From Bromus sterilis (lineage: Eukaryota > Streptophyta > Magnoliopsida > Poales > Poaceae), in contig OX465595.1 in NCBI GenBank assembly GCA_950022295.1, positions 218,267,770 to 218,331,769 of the forward strand: a DNA stretch of 64,000 nt, written 5' to 3'. The position numbers were made by a program, and so were the translations under genes. Below the pieces are notes generated by a model. The model was not told the origin of the DNA. It did no database searches and saw only the letters and a program-made list of their open reading frames with translations. Below are positions 23,487 through 35,540 of the stretch, in pieces. Each line of letters starts with the position of its first letter. The stretch's first letter is position 1.

Positions 23487-24271
23487 ACTCAAGAACAAAA
23501 ATATAAAGGTAAACCAAATATATTACTCATCACAAACTTAACATAATCTCGTAATGCATCGGATCCCAGCAAACATAGCATAGAAAAACAAGAACTAATA
23601 CATAGGTGCCTTGATCATGATAGTCAGCTCACAAGGGATAAACATTGAAGCACAAGATTAGAGAGAAGACATCATCTAACTACTCATCATGGACCCATGG
23701 TCCAAGGGGGACTACTCACGGCGCATCCAAAAGGCGATCATGGTGATGGAAAGGCCTCCGTAGGTCAATCCTCCCTCCGCCAGGGTGACGGGAGAAGTTC
23801 TTCTGTCGATCCTGAGATCGTAATCGCGACGGAGGCAGAACAATGGATGAAATCGTGTAACAGAGCTTTACTCGAGGGTTTTTGGACCGAGAGGTAAATA
23901 TAGGCCAAAGGGGGGCCTGAGGGGTTGCCCCCCTGGCCCAGGCTGCCAGGTGGCGCGGCCACCCCACTAGCCGCGCGAGGGAGGCGCCTGGCCAGGGGGG
24001 GGGGGCTTTCGGAGCCTCCTTCGGGCTTCTAGAGTTTTCTGTTGTGGATATTTTTTTAGTAAATTTTCTGGAATTTTTCGAGCCCTTTTATATTTGTCCT
24101 TTTTCTTCAATGCACGGACAATAACAGACAGAAACTGGCACTGGGGACAGGATTAGTAGGTTAGTCTAGAATATGTTATAAATGGTATTAAATTGCATCA
24201 AAACATATATCAATATCACCAAAAGAAGCATGGAGCAGGAAAAAAATTATAGATACGTTTGGGACGTATCA
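23487..24271 (-). mobile_element. Start of 3' LTR of Athila-like element D
   Basis: Read on the minus strand, the LTR begins at 24271 with TGATACGTCCCAAACGTATC, a start like that of element B (TGATACGTCC). It contains the GC-rich segment typical of these LTRs (23930-24010) and runs on to the AGAAT site, where A is inserted. The remainder is at 1-1067. Only one LTR of D is in the window. Confidence 0.75.
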
Positions 24272-25582
24272 ACATCTCCAAGCTTAATTACTGCACGTCC
24301 TCTAGTAGGTAAATGACAACAAAGATAATTTTTGTGGTGACATGCTACCAACAAAGATTTCAAATTTAAAGTACAACATGCAAGATATGCAATTCAAGTC
24401 AAGACAATAACAAGCAAGAGTCTATATCTAGTATTGAAACTAGCAAAATAAGAACATAAAGGTGCAAGAAGCTCTCGCTGTCCGTGACTCGAATGTCTCC
24501 AATCGGTGTTCCCGTGTAAGAAAATGGGAGATGAGTTTAGAAAATAAAAATACTAGTAGTTGTTGAGAACTCAATCTACTAAACTTCACCCTTGATCTCT
24601 TTTGGAATCTTATTATGACTAGTCCCCAGACCGTCAGCCAGGTACAGGTCAATTCGATCCTCTCCCTTTCAACTTTGAGTACTCATGCAATGAATGAGTG
24701 CGAGCATGATTAGTTGGCACTTAGGATGGCAAAGAGAATAAAATGATGTGGAAATGAAATCAAAAAGTGTGAAAGGCTCATATCAATGAGGACAATCATA
24801 GGAGAGAGAATTCCAAATGATATATATGATGTGAGGAGTAGGGATTGCCATGCAACTGATGCACAAATGAGCTATGAGTATGAAAGCTCTCCAATGGAAC
24901 TAGTGGGGGTGCATCCAACTCGCTTTCTCATGAAGACCTAGAGCTCTTTCGAGGAGGCTCTTCATTTGAATATACAAGACAAGTTCTATAGTGTAAAGGT
25001 CCCCACATAGTTATGAATGAATGATATGAAAACTCTCTAGGAAGTACAAGTGCTACTTTGAAGCACAAGTGTGGATATTTTAAAAGGAATAGTAGTGTTG
25101 CCCCCTTCTCTCTTTTTATTTATCTTTTTTTGTTCCTATTTTTTCTAGTTTCTTCTATTTTTTGTGGCCTCATTGGTTCTTTCCATTTATCTCTCATTTG
25201 TCCTCTTTGTGATCTTTTCATGTGTCCTCTTTTGGGATCATTTATTTGTGTCCTTTGGGATATTTTCCTCAGTTACGGGCAACACTTTATATATTATAAG
25301 GATGATGAAGATCACACATTTTTACAAAAGTACTCAACATAAAGAAAAACTGAAACTAAATCATGATGTATGCAAATGTATGCCTCTGCCAGTGTAGCAG
25401 GATATGCAATGATACTAGCGCGTCATGTAGCAATTATAAGGGCAAGGGCCAACTAGATTGTGGCTCTACGATCAAGAAAAAGCATGTATGACAATGAAAG
25501 ATCAAGTCATGAGAAGATGGATGTTGCATGGAAATTTATCTCGGAAAGGCTATGGAAATGCATTGATAGGTAGGCATGGTGG
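24272..25582 (-). mobile_element. Element D internal region (3' untranslated part)
   Basis: On the minus strand this lies just upstream of the LTR start, with a purine-containing AAGCTTGGAGATGT run (24272-24285) where a polypurine tract is expected. The rest is AT-rich and without a supported coding region. Athila-like elements commonly have a long untranslated stretch between pol and the 3' LTR. It ends at 25582, where element B is inserted. Confidence 0.65.
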
Positions 25583-27096
25583 TGATACGTCCAAAATGCA
25601 TCACTATTTTATGTAGTAATTCTTTCCTATTCGTTGATATATTTCACGTTATGATGCTATTCTTATGTTGTTTTGGATTGTTTTACACAGCTTGCAACTT
25701 TCCGATGCCGAAGCAGCAGACGCAGGATTCAGCGGTAATAAGTAGACGCTTAGTTGCTGAAACAGAAGACCTCCAAATTACCTGAAAAACGACGGAGGCC
25801 ATTTTCCAGAAGGATGATGAGGACACGCAAAAGAGGAGCTAGAGGGGGGCCAGAGGGTGCCTAGGCGACCACCTGGTGCGGCCCCCAACTTGGCCGCACC
25901 GGGAGGGTGCTTGGACCCCTGGAGCCACTCCCGGCTCCCCCGTCTGGCCTATATATCACTCGTTATCTGAAAAACCTAAAGAGAGAGGAGTTTCACGAGT
26001 TCCGCCGCCGCTTTGTGGCGGAAACATACAGAGAAGAAAAGACATCTTCGGCGGGCAGATTCCTCCGGGGAGAACACCTCCTCGAAGGGGAGATCATCGC
26101 CATCGTCATCACCATCGTCACGGGCATCATCAGATCATCATCAACATCATCCCCAACACCAGCACCATCTCCATCTTCATCTCATCTCACCTCACAAGTT
26201 CAACTTGTTTTGTAATCCGTAGTATCTATCCTCTATACTCTACTAGTGTTGATTGCTACCGTGTGATGAATGCTATTGACTTTTGTTGGAGAAATATCAT
26301 TGTGTCCAGATTGTTTACCACCTATTCATCCCCTCTGATCATGATCTCTTTTATGTCTTGCGAGTAGTTACTTTAGTTCTTGAGGACATAGGAGAAGTCT
26401 AGTTGTTAATAGTCATATGATTTTGAAGTAGTATGTGTTGTTTGATATTTAAGTTGTGTTATTATTTTCCTTGTGGTGTTGTGTGAGTCGAACACTCAAC
26501 ACTTTGCGTTTCTAAGGAACTAGGGGAATGCATTGTGTATAAAGAATGCTTACGGTGGGTTGCCGGAGTGACAGAAACCTAAACCCCAGTTTGCATGCTT
26601 TTGCACAAGGGAATAATGGATCATAGATCGTATTGCTATGGTTAGGCTTTTTCCTTAATTACTATCTTGTATTTGCTGATACTTCAAGATGTTTAATCAT
26701 AAGAGTGCACTTATCTTAGTCTAGAGGGTGTACTAGCATAGATCCACCCACTCAACACTTATCAACATAGGACATAGTATCGATACGGAATATGGTGAAA
26801 GCACGTGACTACCTCTCCCGTGTGTCCTCAAGAACGCTTTAGCCTTTATAAGTTTAGTTGCTAGGCCTATCCTTTGCTCAAAAGGATTGGGCCACTTGTT
26901 ACTTCTCAGTGCCTTTTACTTTGCTTGCTTTTACCTTTTTGCTGCTTATACCAAAAATCCCTAACAAGATATCTTTCAGTTCCTGCAGTTAGTTCTTTGC
27001 CAAGATCACTTACCAATACCTTCTGTTCCTCGTTGGGTTCCACACTATTATTTATGGAAAACACTACAAACGATCCCCTACATTTGAGGGTCATCA
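25583..27096 (+). repeat. Element B 5' LTR
   Basis: TGATACGTCC start and ...GGGTCATCA end. The end is placed just before the primer site at 27109. Contains a GC-rich block (25845-25945) followed by TATATAT (25950-25956), a likely TATA box. It matches 34189-35540 except for its last ~160 bases, which are missing there. Confidence 0.85.
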
Positions 27097-27108
27097 AGTA
27101 CTATTTTC

Positions 27109-27126
27109 TGGCACTATTGCCGGGGA
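27109..27126 (+). other. Element B primer binding site
   Basis: TGGCACTATTGCCGGGGA follows the 5' LTR by twelve bases. It resembles the TGGCGCCGTTGCCGGGGA site used by Athila-type elements (tRNA-Asp primer), with two or three substitutions probably due to age. Confidence 0.7.
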
Positions 27127-28054
27127 GCGTAGCAAGAGTCTATATTTCTGTTTTTGTTTTTCTGCTCTTTGTCCTTATGGACATCTCTACTCTTGGTTCG
27201 TTGTTTATGGGGAAATGCCCCACAACTGTGGTGGTCACTCCTACCCCTACTAAAATTGTTCCTTACAAAATACCAACTGGTATTATCGATTATGTCTTGG
27301 ATAATCGTTATGCAGGAGGTAGACATCCAGGTGAACACCTGCTATATTTCTCACAACTATGTTCATTATTCAAGCTTGCAGGTGTGTCAAGGGATTTTTT
27401 ATGAAGAAATTGTTCTCCGTATCGCTTATAGATAAAGCTTTAGATTGGTATAAGCTACTCGATAACTCACACTTGCTTAATTGGCAAGAGCTTATGTCTC
27501 TCTTTTATACAAAGTTTTATCCTCTTCATGAAATTCATCGAGACAGGAATTACATCTATAAATTTTGGTCTCGTAACGGAGAGAGCGTCGCTTAATCTTG
27601 GGGGAGACTGAAGTCCCTAATTTTCAAATGTCCTATTCATGAACTCGCCAAATATATTATACTTGCAAGTTTTTATGCCAGGCTTTCTGGTCAGGATAAT
27701 GAGATGTTGGATGCCTCCTCTAGTGGGGTATTCCAAACAAGGAGCATTGAAGAAAAATGGGATCTCATCGAGAGGATCGAGAAGAATACTGAAGACTGGG
27801 AAATCGATAAAGGTATTGAACCCGCTATAAATTATGGGCATGATTACATTGAGAGCTATGTGAAAACTGATTATTTTAATACCTTTTTCTCTAAGATTGG
27901 TCTTGATTCCCAGCTTATGATTGATTTTTGTAAGAACTTTGCCTCTCACATTGACTCTTCTAAGGTGGAGAAGGATCAATATCATAAACCCTTTAAAGAA
28001 TTACTGTTGATATTCATGTTGCTGTCCCTATTCTCCCTTTTTCTACAAGGATAA
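27127..28054 (+). pseudogene. Element B gag remnant
   Basis: Fragments of a gag domain in more than one frame. The clearest piece is 27359-27595 (KKLFSVSLIDKALDWYKLLD region, typical of the gag core, with a Trp and a Tyr-Pro-Leu-His segment), and another at 27704-28054. Frameshifts and stops separate them, and no complete reading frame remains. The N-terminal part between the primer site and 27359 cannot be reconstructed by eye. Confidence 0.7.
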
Positions 28055-28143
28055 GGGAGCACTCTTTTGAGACAGGCATAATAAACAAAAGTGAGAGAAG
28101 AACTGACGAACCGGAGGATCAGATCAAGGTCGATCCTCAATTT

Positions 28144-28590
28144 GTGGTGGTTAAAGATCTAATTACTGATGATGTTTTAGATTCCAATATAAATTTTTGT
28201 GTTGTTTCAACTAACATTGTTATTGCCAAGAATAAAAGCCCAATTTCAGGTACACTAGTTGTATCTGTCAAAATAGGAGATCACAATTATTACGGGCTAT
28301 GCGATTTGGGATCCAGTGCTAGCGCTATTCGTTATTCACTCTATCAGGAGATCATGGGAGAGATTACACCCTGTGAACTTGAGGATATTGATGTTACTAT
28401 TTATCTAGAAAATAAAGAAACTATCTATCCCATTGGAATTGTGAGAGATGTTGAAGTCCTATCTGGAAAGGTAAAGTATCCTACCGACTTTCTAATACTT
28501 GGTTCAGTGCAAGATAGTTTTTGCCCTATTATTTTTGGTAGACCTTTCCTCAGAAATTGTGGAGCTATTATAGACTGTAAAAAAAGGTAA
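28144..28590 (+). pseudogene. Element B protease region
   Basis: A 148-codon open piece with the aspartic protease core CDLGSSASAI (Asp codon near 28303) and the downstream ILGRPFLRNCGAIIDC-like segment (written here as IFGRPFLRNCGAII) that Athila proteases carry. It is preceded and followed by frame breaks. The Asp is kept, but the protein cannot be made as part of an intact polyprotein. Confidence 0.75.
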
Positions 28591-28762
28591 AGTTTCTGTT
28601 GAATTCAATGGAGAGCCATAGGAATTTAACTTTTCTAAATTCTCCAAGCAGCCTCGTGGTATTGATTTACCTAGTCATGATAAAATTATTGAAGATATTG
28701 CTTCTAATGCTATTCCTCCTAATGATCCTTTGTAGGAATATATGGAAGAGCACTAGAATGAT

Positions 28763-30585
28763 ATGCATATGCAGGAGATAAATGAGTTAGACGAAATATT
28801 CACAAGACAAACGGCTATCCTGAAGCACAACCTTCCGGCGGAAACTTTCGGAATCCTAGCACAACCAAAAGAAGACCCGGTGTTTGACCTAAAACCACTT
28901 CCCGATCCGGTCAAGTATGCTTATTTAGATGAAAATAAAATATATCATGTTATTATCAATGCTAACATTTCAGGATTTGAAGAAGAGAGATTATTGGAGA
29001 CACTTTGCTGACACCGTGGTGCCCTTGGCTATACCCTTGATGACCTTAAGGGTATTAGTCCATCGATTTTCCAACACACTATCAATCTTGAGCCCGATTC
29101 TAAGCCATTTGTTGACCATCAACTATGGCTGAACCCAAGGGTGAAGGACGTGGTTAGGAAAGAGATTCTCAAGCTTCTAGCAGCAGGTATCATCTATCCT
29201 ATAGCTGATAGTAGGTGGGTAAGTCCAGTTCATTGTGTTCCTAAGAAAGGAGGTATGACTGTTGTTCCTAATGATAAAAATGAACTAATACCTCAAAGAG
29301 TTTTTATTGGATATGGAATGTGTATTGATTATAGGAACTTGCACAAGGAAACCAGGAAGGACCACTAGCCGCTTCCCTTTATCGATCAGATGCTTGAGAG
29401 GTTGTCTAAAGACACCCACTTTTTCTATCTTGACGGGTACTCTGGCTTCTCTCAAATTCATGTTAACACGCCGATCAAGAGAAGACCACCTTCACATGTC
29501 CTTATGGTACTTATGCTTATAGGCGTATGCCTTTTGGTTTATGCAATGCACCTTCTACTTTTCAGAGATGTATGTCTCCTATTTTTCATGGTTTCTGTGA
29601 GGAGATTGTGGAAGTATTCATGGACGATTTCTCCATCTATGGAACTTCTTTTGACCACTGTCTCCACAATCTTCATAAAGTTTTGCAGAGATGCGAGGAT
29701 ACAAATTTAGTTCTAAACTGGAAAAGTGCCACTTCATGGTTAACGAAGTGATCGTTCTTGGTCACAAGATTTCCGAGAGCGGAATTGAAGTGGACAAGGC
29801 GAAGATTGAAGCTATTCAAAGGATGCCCCATCTAAGGGACATCAAAGTTATTCGTAATTTTCTCGGTCATGCTAGTTTCTATAGAATATTTATTAAAGAC
29901 TTTTCTAAGACTTTGAAATCCCTCACTAATCTTCTCCAGAAGTATGTTCCTTTTGTATTTGATGAAGATTGTAAGGAGGCTTTTGAAGTTTTAAGAAATC
30001 TTTGATAACCGCTCCTATAGTACAACCACCTAATTGGAAATTGCCCTTTGAAATTATGTGTGATGCTAGTGATTTTGCTGTTGGAGCTATTTTAGCGCAA
30101 AGGGTTCATAAGAAATCGAATGTATACATTATGCTAGAAAAATCTCTGATAGTGCTCAAAAGAATTATGCTAGTATTGAGAAGGAATTCTTAGCAGTAGT
30201 GTTTGCTTGTGATAATATTAGACCTTATATTGTTGATTCAAAAGTCATTATTCATACTGACCATGCTGCCCTTAAGTACCTCATGGCGAAGAAGGATGCC
30301 AAACCAATACTCATCCGGTGGGTACTCCTTCTTCAAGATTTTGATTTACAGATTGTTGATAGGAGAGGAGCAGATAATCCAGTGGCGGACAATCTTTCAA
30401 GGATGGAAGATATACCGCATGACCTCATCCCAGTCAATGACAGTTTTCCAGACGAACAACTTGCTATTGTGAAAGTACAATCTCTTTCCGATCCTTGGTT
30501 CGTAGATTATGCTAATTTTATCGTTGCAAAATATTTGCCTCCAGGTTTAACATTTAGCAAAGGAAGAAGTTCTTCCATGATTTGA
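28763..30585 (+). pseudogene. Element B reverse transcriptase and RNase H remnants
   Basis: Successive pieces at 28763-29011, 29141-29368, 29390-29710, 29527-29751, 29691-30005, 30002-30193 and 30199-30585, in changing frames. Recognisable parts are GMCIDYRNLHKETRKDH, the palm motif LDGYSGF, FMDDF (about 29617-29631), the RNase H start MCDASDFAVGAILAQ (near 30056) and the RNase H end DNLSRME. At least five frame changes or stops occur, so the enzyme is dead although the catalytic signatures survive. Confidence 0.85.
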
Positions 30586-31825
30586 GGTATTACTTTTGGG
30601 ATGACCCTCATCCTTTCCAAGAAGATCCAGACGAGATCGTGAGAAGATGCATACCGGAACACGAGCAGAACGACATTCTCAGAAAATGTCACGATAGTCC
30701 CTATGGAGGACATCATGTCGGTGAGAGGACCGCACATAAGGTTCTCCAATCAGGTTTTTATTGTCCTACTCTCTTTAAAGATGCTAGAAATTATGGTTTA
30801 TCTTGTGATAAGTGTCAGAGGGTTGGTAATATTAGTAGGAGGAATGAGATGCCTATGAATTACTGTCTAGTGATTGAGCCTTTTTGATTGCAGGGGTTTT
30901 GATTTTATGGGTCCTTTTACTCCCTCACACAATTACACTCACATTTTAGTGGCTGTTGATTATGTAACCAAGTGGGCTGAAGCAATCCCCACTGAGAGTG
31001 CTGATCACAAGACATCTCTGAAAATTCTCAAAGATGTAAATTTCCCTAGGTTTGGTGTACCTAGGTACCTCATGACTGATGGAGGATCACATTTCACGCA
31101 TGGAGTTTTAGAAAAGCTCTAGCCAAGTACGATGTCAATCCTAAAATTGCTTCACCGTACCATCCTCAAACTAGTGGGCAAGTTGAGCTCACAAATAGAG
31201 AGATCAAGTTGATCTTGCAAAAGACAGTTAACAGTTCTAGGAAGGACTGGTCAAAGAAGTTTGGATATGCTTTGTGGGCGTATAGAACTGCTTACAAAAA
31301 CCCCATGGGCATGCCCCCTATAAGATGGTCTATGGCAAGGCTTGCCATTTTCCTTTAGAATTAGAACTCAAAGGTTTTTGGGCTATTAGAGAGTTTAATG
31401 TTGACCCAAAACTAGCTAGTGAAAAGCGTCTCATGAACTTGACTTCTCTAGATGATTGGAGAAGTGAAGCTTACGAGAGTGCTAAAATTTCTAAGGAAAA
31501 GTTAAAGAAGTGGCATGATAGAAGGATTCTGAAACGTGAATTTAATGTTGGTGATAAAGTTTTATTGTTTAGATCTTGTTTCAGGTGTTCTCCAGGTAAA
31601 CGACTTTCCAGATGGGAAGGACCATTTCGTATCGAAGAAGCGTACCGCTCCGGTGCAATCAAGATTAACAATTTTGATGGCACCAAATCTCAAGTACTGA
31701 ATGGGAAAAGACTCAAGCATTACATGGAGGGATACCCCATCAATGTTGATGTGAATTTAGTACATACAACAACTCATGAAGAATATGTTGCAGCCCGATT
31801 TCAGACACCGACAGAAGCAGAATAA
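30582..31825 (+). pseudogene. Element B integrase remnant
   Basis: Pieces 30582-30887 (zinc HHCC region with CHDSPYGGHH and SCDKCQR), 30874-31122 (catalytic core with DFMGPF and TDGGSHF), an interrupted part to about 31320 carrying the Glu of the triad (GQVELTNREI) and 31325-31825 (C-terminal domain with KWHDRRILKREFNVGDKVLL). All expected metal-binding residues can be found, but two stops and at least one frameshift split the gene. No chromodomain, as expected for Athila. Confidence 0.82.
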
Positions 31826-34187
31826 GAAAAGTTATGTATTACGGTAAGGAAACACCGAAAACCGCGATAAAAGTTCCATATTACGAGTTTCTGCAAAATT
31901 AGGAAAATTCAGAGCATAATTGGAGCCGGAGAGGAGCTCCAGGGGGCCCAGGCGCCCCCCTGGCACGGCCTACCTCCTGGCCGCGCCGGGTGGCCGCCTG
32001 GGCACCCCGGAGTCCGTCTCCGACCCCGCTTTGGCTTGTTACCTTCCTTTTATTGCAGAAATTTTTGCTATATATTTGCCCGGATAGTGCTGGCACCGTA
32101 TCTTGCGATTTCGTGTGTTTTCTTTTCGAGCTATTTCTGCCAGGACAAAAGTTGACTATTAGAGATGTATTCTTGTGGCTCGAGCAGAGAAGACTTCTTG
32201 GGGCGACGTCTACGCCAAGTTCAGCAGGATCGAAACCAAGGGAAGCACGTTGATTGGGCTACAGAAGAAGAAATTTCCGCAAGACAAGCGGAGATGGAGC
32301 GCTCTGTGAGAGAGGAAGTCATGATTATCACTGCCCAGCAACAAGGAGATCCAAGAAATCCCATCATGGTGGGATCTGTCCAACCTCAGTATGATCTTTC
32401 TCTTAACCTTTCATGAACTGCCCCTTCACTTGAAGATCAACGTACGATCTCCACCATCTTCGAGACCTATCACATCACCAATCAACTCTGTGAAGATTTC
32501 CGTGTACTGAAAGTACAAGTGGAACTCTTGGAATTAGAAAATCGAACCATTCGCCGTGTCATCAGGGATCTGAAGAATGAACAACAACAGGAATGAGGAT
32601 TAAATCTCCTTGCATAATGGCATCCCCTTAGCTTGTTCCAAGCTTGGGGGAGTGCCCGGTATCTTTATCCTTATCTTAGTCTTTTAGAGTCAATGAGAGT
32701 CGTATCATGTCTAGGGAAGTTATTATATGAAATAGGTTTTTGCATTCAGGTCTATGACCCCTTCTATGGAGAGTTTGTATCCGTGAGTGTGGAGTCGTCG
32801 ATGATGGAATATTAATGAGAAGTCTATTGGTTCCTTCGCTGTACTCGGTATTCTCTTCATGCAATCGACCTTATATGATGATTCTTATGGGGAGTATTGA
32901 CCTTATATCGGGTATGGTTTTGAAAAATTTATTTATATTTTGGCAAATCTAGCTTTGGTCATGACAACATGCATGTTTTCTCAAGTAGCGACATAGCCAA
33001 AACTTTTATGTTTTTATGCTTGAAGTGTTATGTTGACAAGGAAGTCAACTTGATGTGCTATGCTTACCTTAATGTTTATGCTATATACGTTTTGCATCTA
33101 AGTTAGCATCAATTGTCTGATCTCTCAAAAGCCTTTGCTAGCCAAACTCTTTGTCTGGCAGATTTCTTCTTGTGCATTCATACCCTGAAACCAATATCTT
33201 CCATATGAGTCCACCATACCTTCATATTCATGGTATTTCCCTACCACTCTTTAAAGTATATAATTTATGTGTTATCCTTAAATGTTCAAAATCTTCTGTT
33301 TTGTGCCTCTTGTTTAGCTCATGATGAAGTAGTAGGTAATTCATGATCTTCTTAAGTTGGACAAGTTTTACCCAGGGATTGCATGTCTAATATGCAAACC
33401 CATAATACAAGGAGGAACTGGCATGAGTTGCCCAGCTCGTAAGATAATACAACAAAAAAAACCCTCCTCCACGCTTGGTCTATGAGAAATCAGAAACTTT
33501 GGCAGTGATAAACAAAGGAGATTAAGGGGATGTGATCGTCCCCACTTGGGAGTCGTTCCTCGAAACTTTTCCAGCTTGAGAAGTAATTCAGCTATCTATT
33601 AGCATTCGTTGGCAAACTATGCACCACCCAAAATTTATTTTCATTCTGTTTGATTTAAGGATAGCACATGAGTTTTCCCTGCTTGCCTATAACAAGGCCT
33701 TTCTTTTACTTTTATGTTGATGAGGATTCATCCATATAATGCTGCATTAAGTTTTGCCTTGCAACATCCTTGTTGACATTATCTTGTGATAAGTAAGTTG
33801 TTTTCAAAAGCTTATGCCAGGCAAGCATCTTCCTTTGTGTTAGCATTAGCACTTCATGACTAATAACATGTTCTTTCAAAGACTTCAAATTGTTTCATTA
33901 TAAAGAGAAAGAGCAAAAGTAAAAGTTATTAGTTGTCCCTTGACCAAGGATATGTTTGCCATAATTTGATGAGTTTTCTCAGCCCTACTTTCGATTATAA
34001 TTGTTCTTACTTTCTCATAAGGACCTTATGAGTTGAGGTTGCTGTTGAGGATGCTTGAGTTTGGTGAAGAAATCATGATGCTTCTTGTCCGTATTCTATT
34101 TATCGAAACTTCACTCTCTAAACTTGTGGACAGGTTTACCGAGCTTAGTATTCGCTTGGGGACAAGCAAGGTCTAAGATTGGGGGAG
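31826..34187 (+). other. Element B long 3' untranslated region
   Basis: About 2.4 kb between pol and the purine tract. At 31921-32035 it holds a GC-rich segment resembling one inside this LTR (GGCCGCGCCGGGTGGCCGCCTGG). An 83-codon open frame (32165-32416, Arg/Gln/Glu-rich) follows and continues in broken form to about 32595. It could be the remnant of an env-position gene, but no membrane segment or known domain is visible. The rest is AT-rich and featureless. Confidence 0.65.
34174..34187 (+). other. Element B polypurine tract
   Basis: AAGATTGGGGGAGT directly before the TGATACGTCC of the 3' LTR. Confidence 0.75.
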
Positions 34188-34188
34188 T

Positions 34189-35540
34189 TGATACGTCCAA
34201 AATGCATCACTATTTTATATAGTAATTCTTTCCTATTCATTGATATATTTCACGTTATGATGCTATTCTTATGTTGTTTCGGCTTGTTTTACACAGTTTG
34301 CAACTTTCCGATGCCGAAGCAGCACGCAGGATTCAGTGGTAAAAAGTGGACGCTGAGTTGCTGAAACAGAAGACCTCCAAATTACTTGAAAATCGACGGA
34401 GGCTATTTTCCGGAAGGATGACGAGGACACGCAAAAGAGGAGCCAGAGGGTGGCCATAGGGTGCCCAGGCGGCCACCTGGGGCGGCCCCCACCTTGGCCG
34501 CGCCGGGAGGGCGCCTGGACCCCTTGGGCCACTCCTGGCTCCCCCCTCTGGCCTTTATATCACTCATTATCCGAAAACCCTAAAGAGAGAGGAGTTTCAC
34601 GAGTTCTGCCACTGCTCCATGGCAGAAACCTACAAAGAAGAAAAGACATCTCCGGCGGGCAGATTCCGCCGGTGAGAACACCCCTCGGAAGGGGAGATCA
34701 TCGCCAACGTCATCACCATCGTCACGGGCATCATCGAGATCAACATCAACATCATCCCAAACACCAGCACCATCTCAATCTTCATCTCATCTCACCTCAC
34801 AAGTTCAACTTGTGTTGTAATCCGTACTATCTATCCTCTCTACTCTACCAGTGTTGATTGCTACCGTGTGACGAATGCTATTGAGTTTTGTTGGAGAAAT
34901 ATCATTGTGTCTAGATTGTTTACCACCCATTCATACCCTCTGATCATGATCTTTTATGTCTTGCGAGTAGTTACTTTAGTTCTTGAGGACATGAGAGAAG
35001 TCTAGTTGTTAGTAGTCATATGATGTTGCAGTAGTATGTGTTATTTGATATTTAAGTTGTGTTGTTATTTTCCTAGTGTTGTTGTGTGATTCGAACACTC
35101 AACACTTCGCATTTCTAAGGACCTAGGGGAATGCATTGTTTATAAAAAATGCTTATGGTGGGTTGCCGGAGTGACAGAAACCTGAACCCTAGTTTGCACG
35201 CTTTTGCACAAGGGAATAATGGATCATCGATTGTATTGCTATGGTTAGGCTTTTTCCTTAATTACTATCTTGTATTTGCGGATGCGTGCAAGATGTTTAA
35301 TCATAAGAGTGCACTTATCTTAGTCTAGAGGGTGTACTAGCATAGATCCACCCACTCAACACTTATCAACGCATGACATAGTATCGATACGGAATATGGC
35401 GAAAGCACGTGACTACCTCACCTGTGTGTCCTCGAGAACTCTTTAGCCTTTATAAGTTCACTTTCTAGGCCTATCCTTTTCTCAAAATGATTGGGCCACT
35501 TCTTACTCCTCAGTGCCTTTTACTTTTCTTGCATTTATGT
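34189..35540 (+). repeat. Element B 3' LTR, truncated at its end
   Basis: Matches the first ~1355 bases of 25583-27096. The match stops at 35540, where the complement of an A-family LTR starts. The last ~160 bases are not found elsewhere in the window, which fits an insertion whose far side lies outside it. Confidence 0.85.

Larger units (their letters stand above)
25583..35540 (+). mobile_element. Athila-like Gypsy retrotransposon B (3' LTR interrupted)
   Basis: Element with a 1514-bp 5' LTR, a primer site of the TGGCRCYNTTGCCGGGG type, a decayed gag-pol, a long untranslated 3' region, a purine tract and a 3' LTR that stops at 35540 where LTR1 begins. The order of domains, the primer site and the DGYSGF and FMDDF motifs are those of the Athila lineage, to which several abundant Triticeae families belong. 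In about the first 215 aligned LTR bases I count twelve substitutions and one indel. It is inserted in element D. Its second target duplication lies outside the window. Confidence 0.88.

Noticed and set aside
25876..26367. 163-codon frame in the 5' LTR of B (similar one at 34450-34857)
   Set aside because: It lies wholly inside an LTR, contains TCATCA-type simple repeats and is not preserved in the other LTR.
26874..27404. Frame of 176 codons crossing the LTR end and primer site of B
   Set aside because: It spans the LTR/primer junction, so it cannot be a gag start. Its hydrophobic look comes from T-rich sequence.
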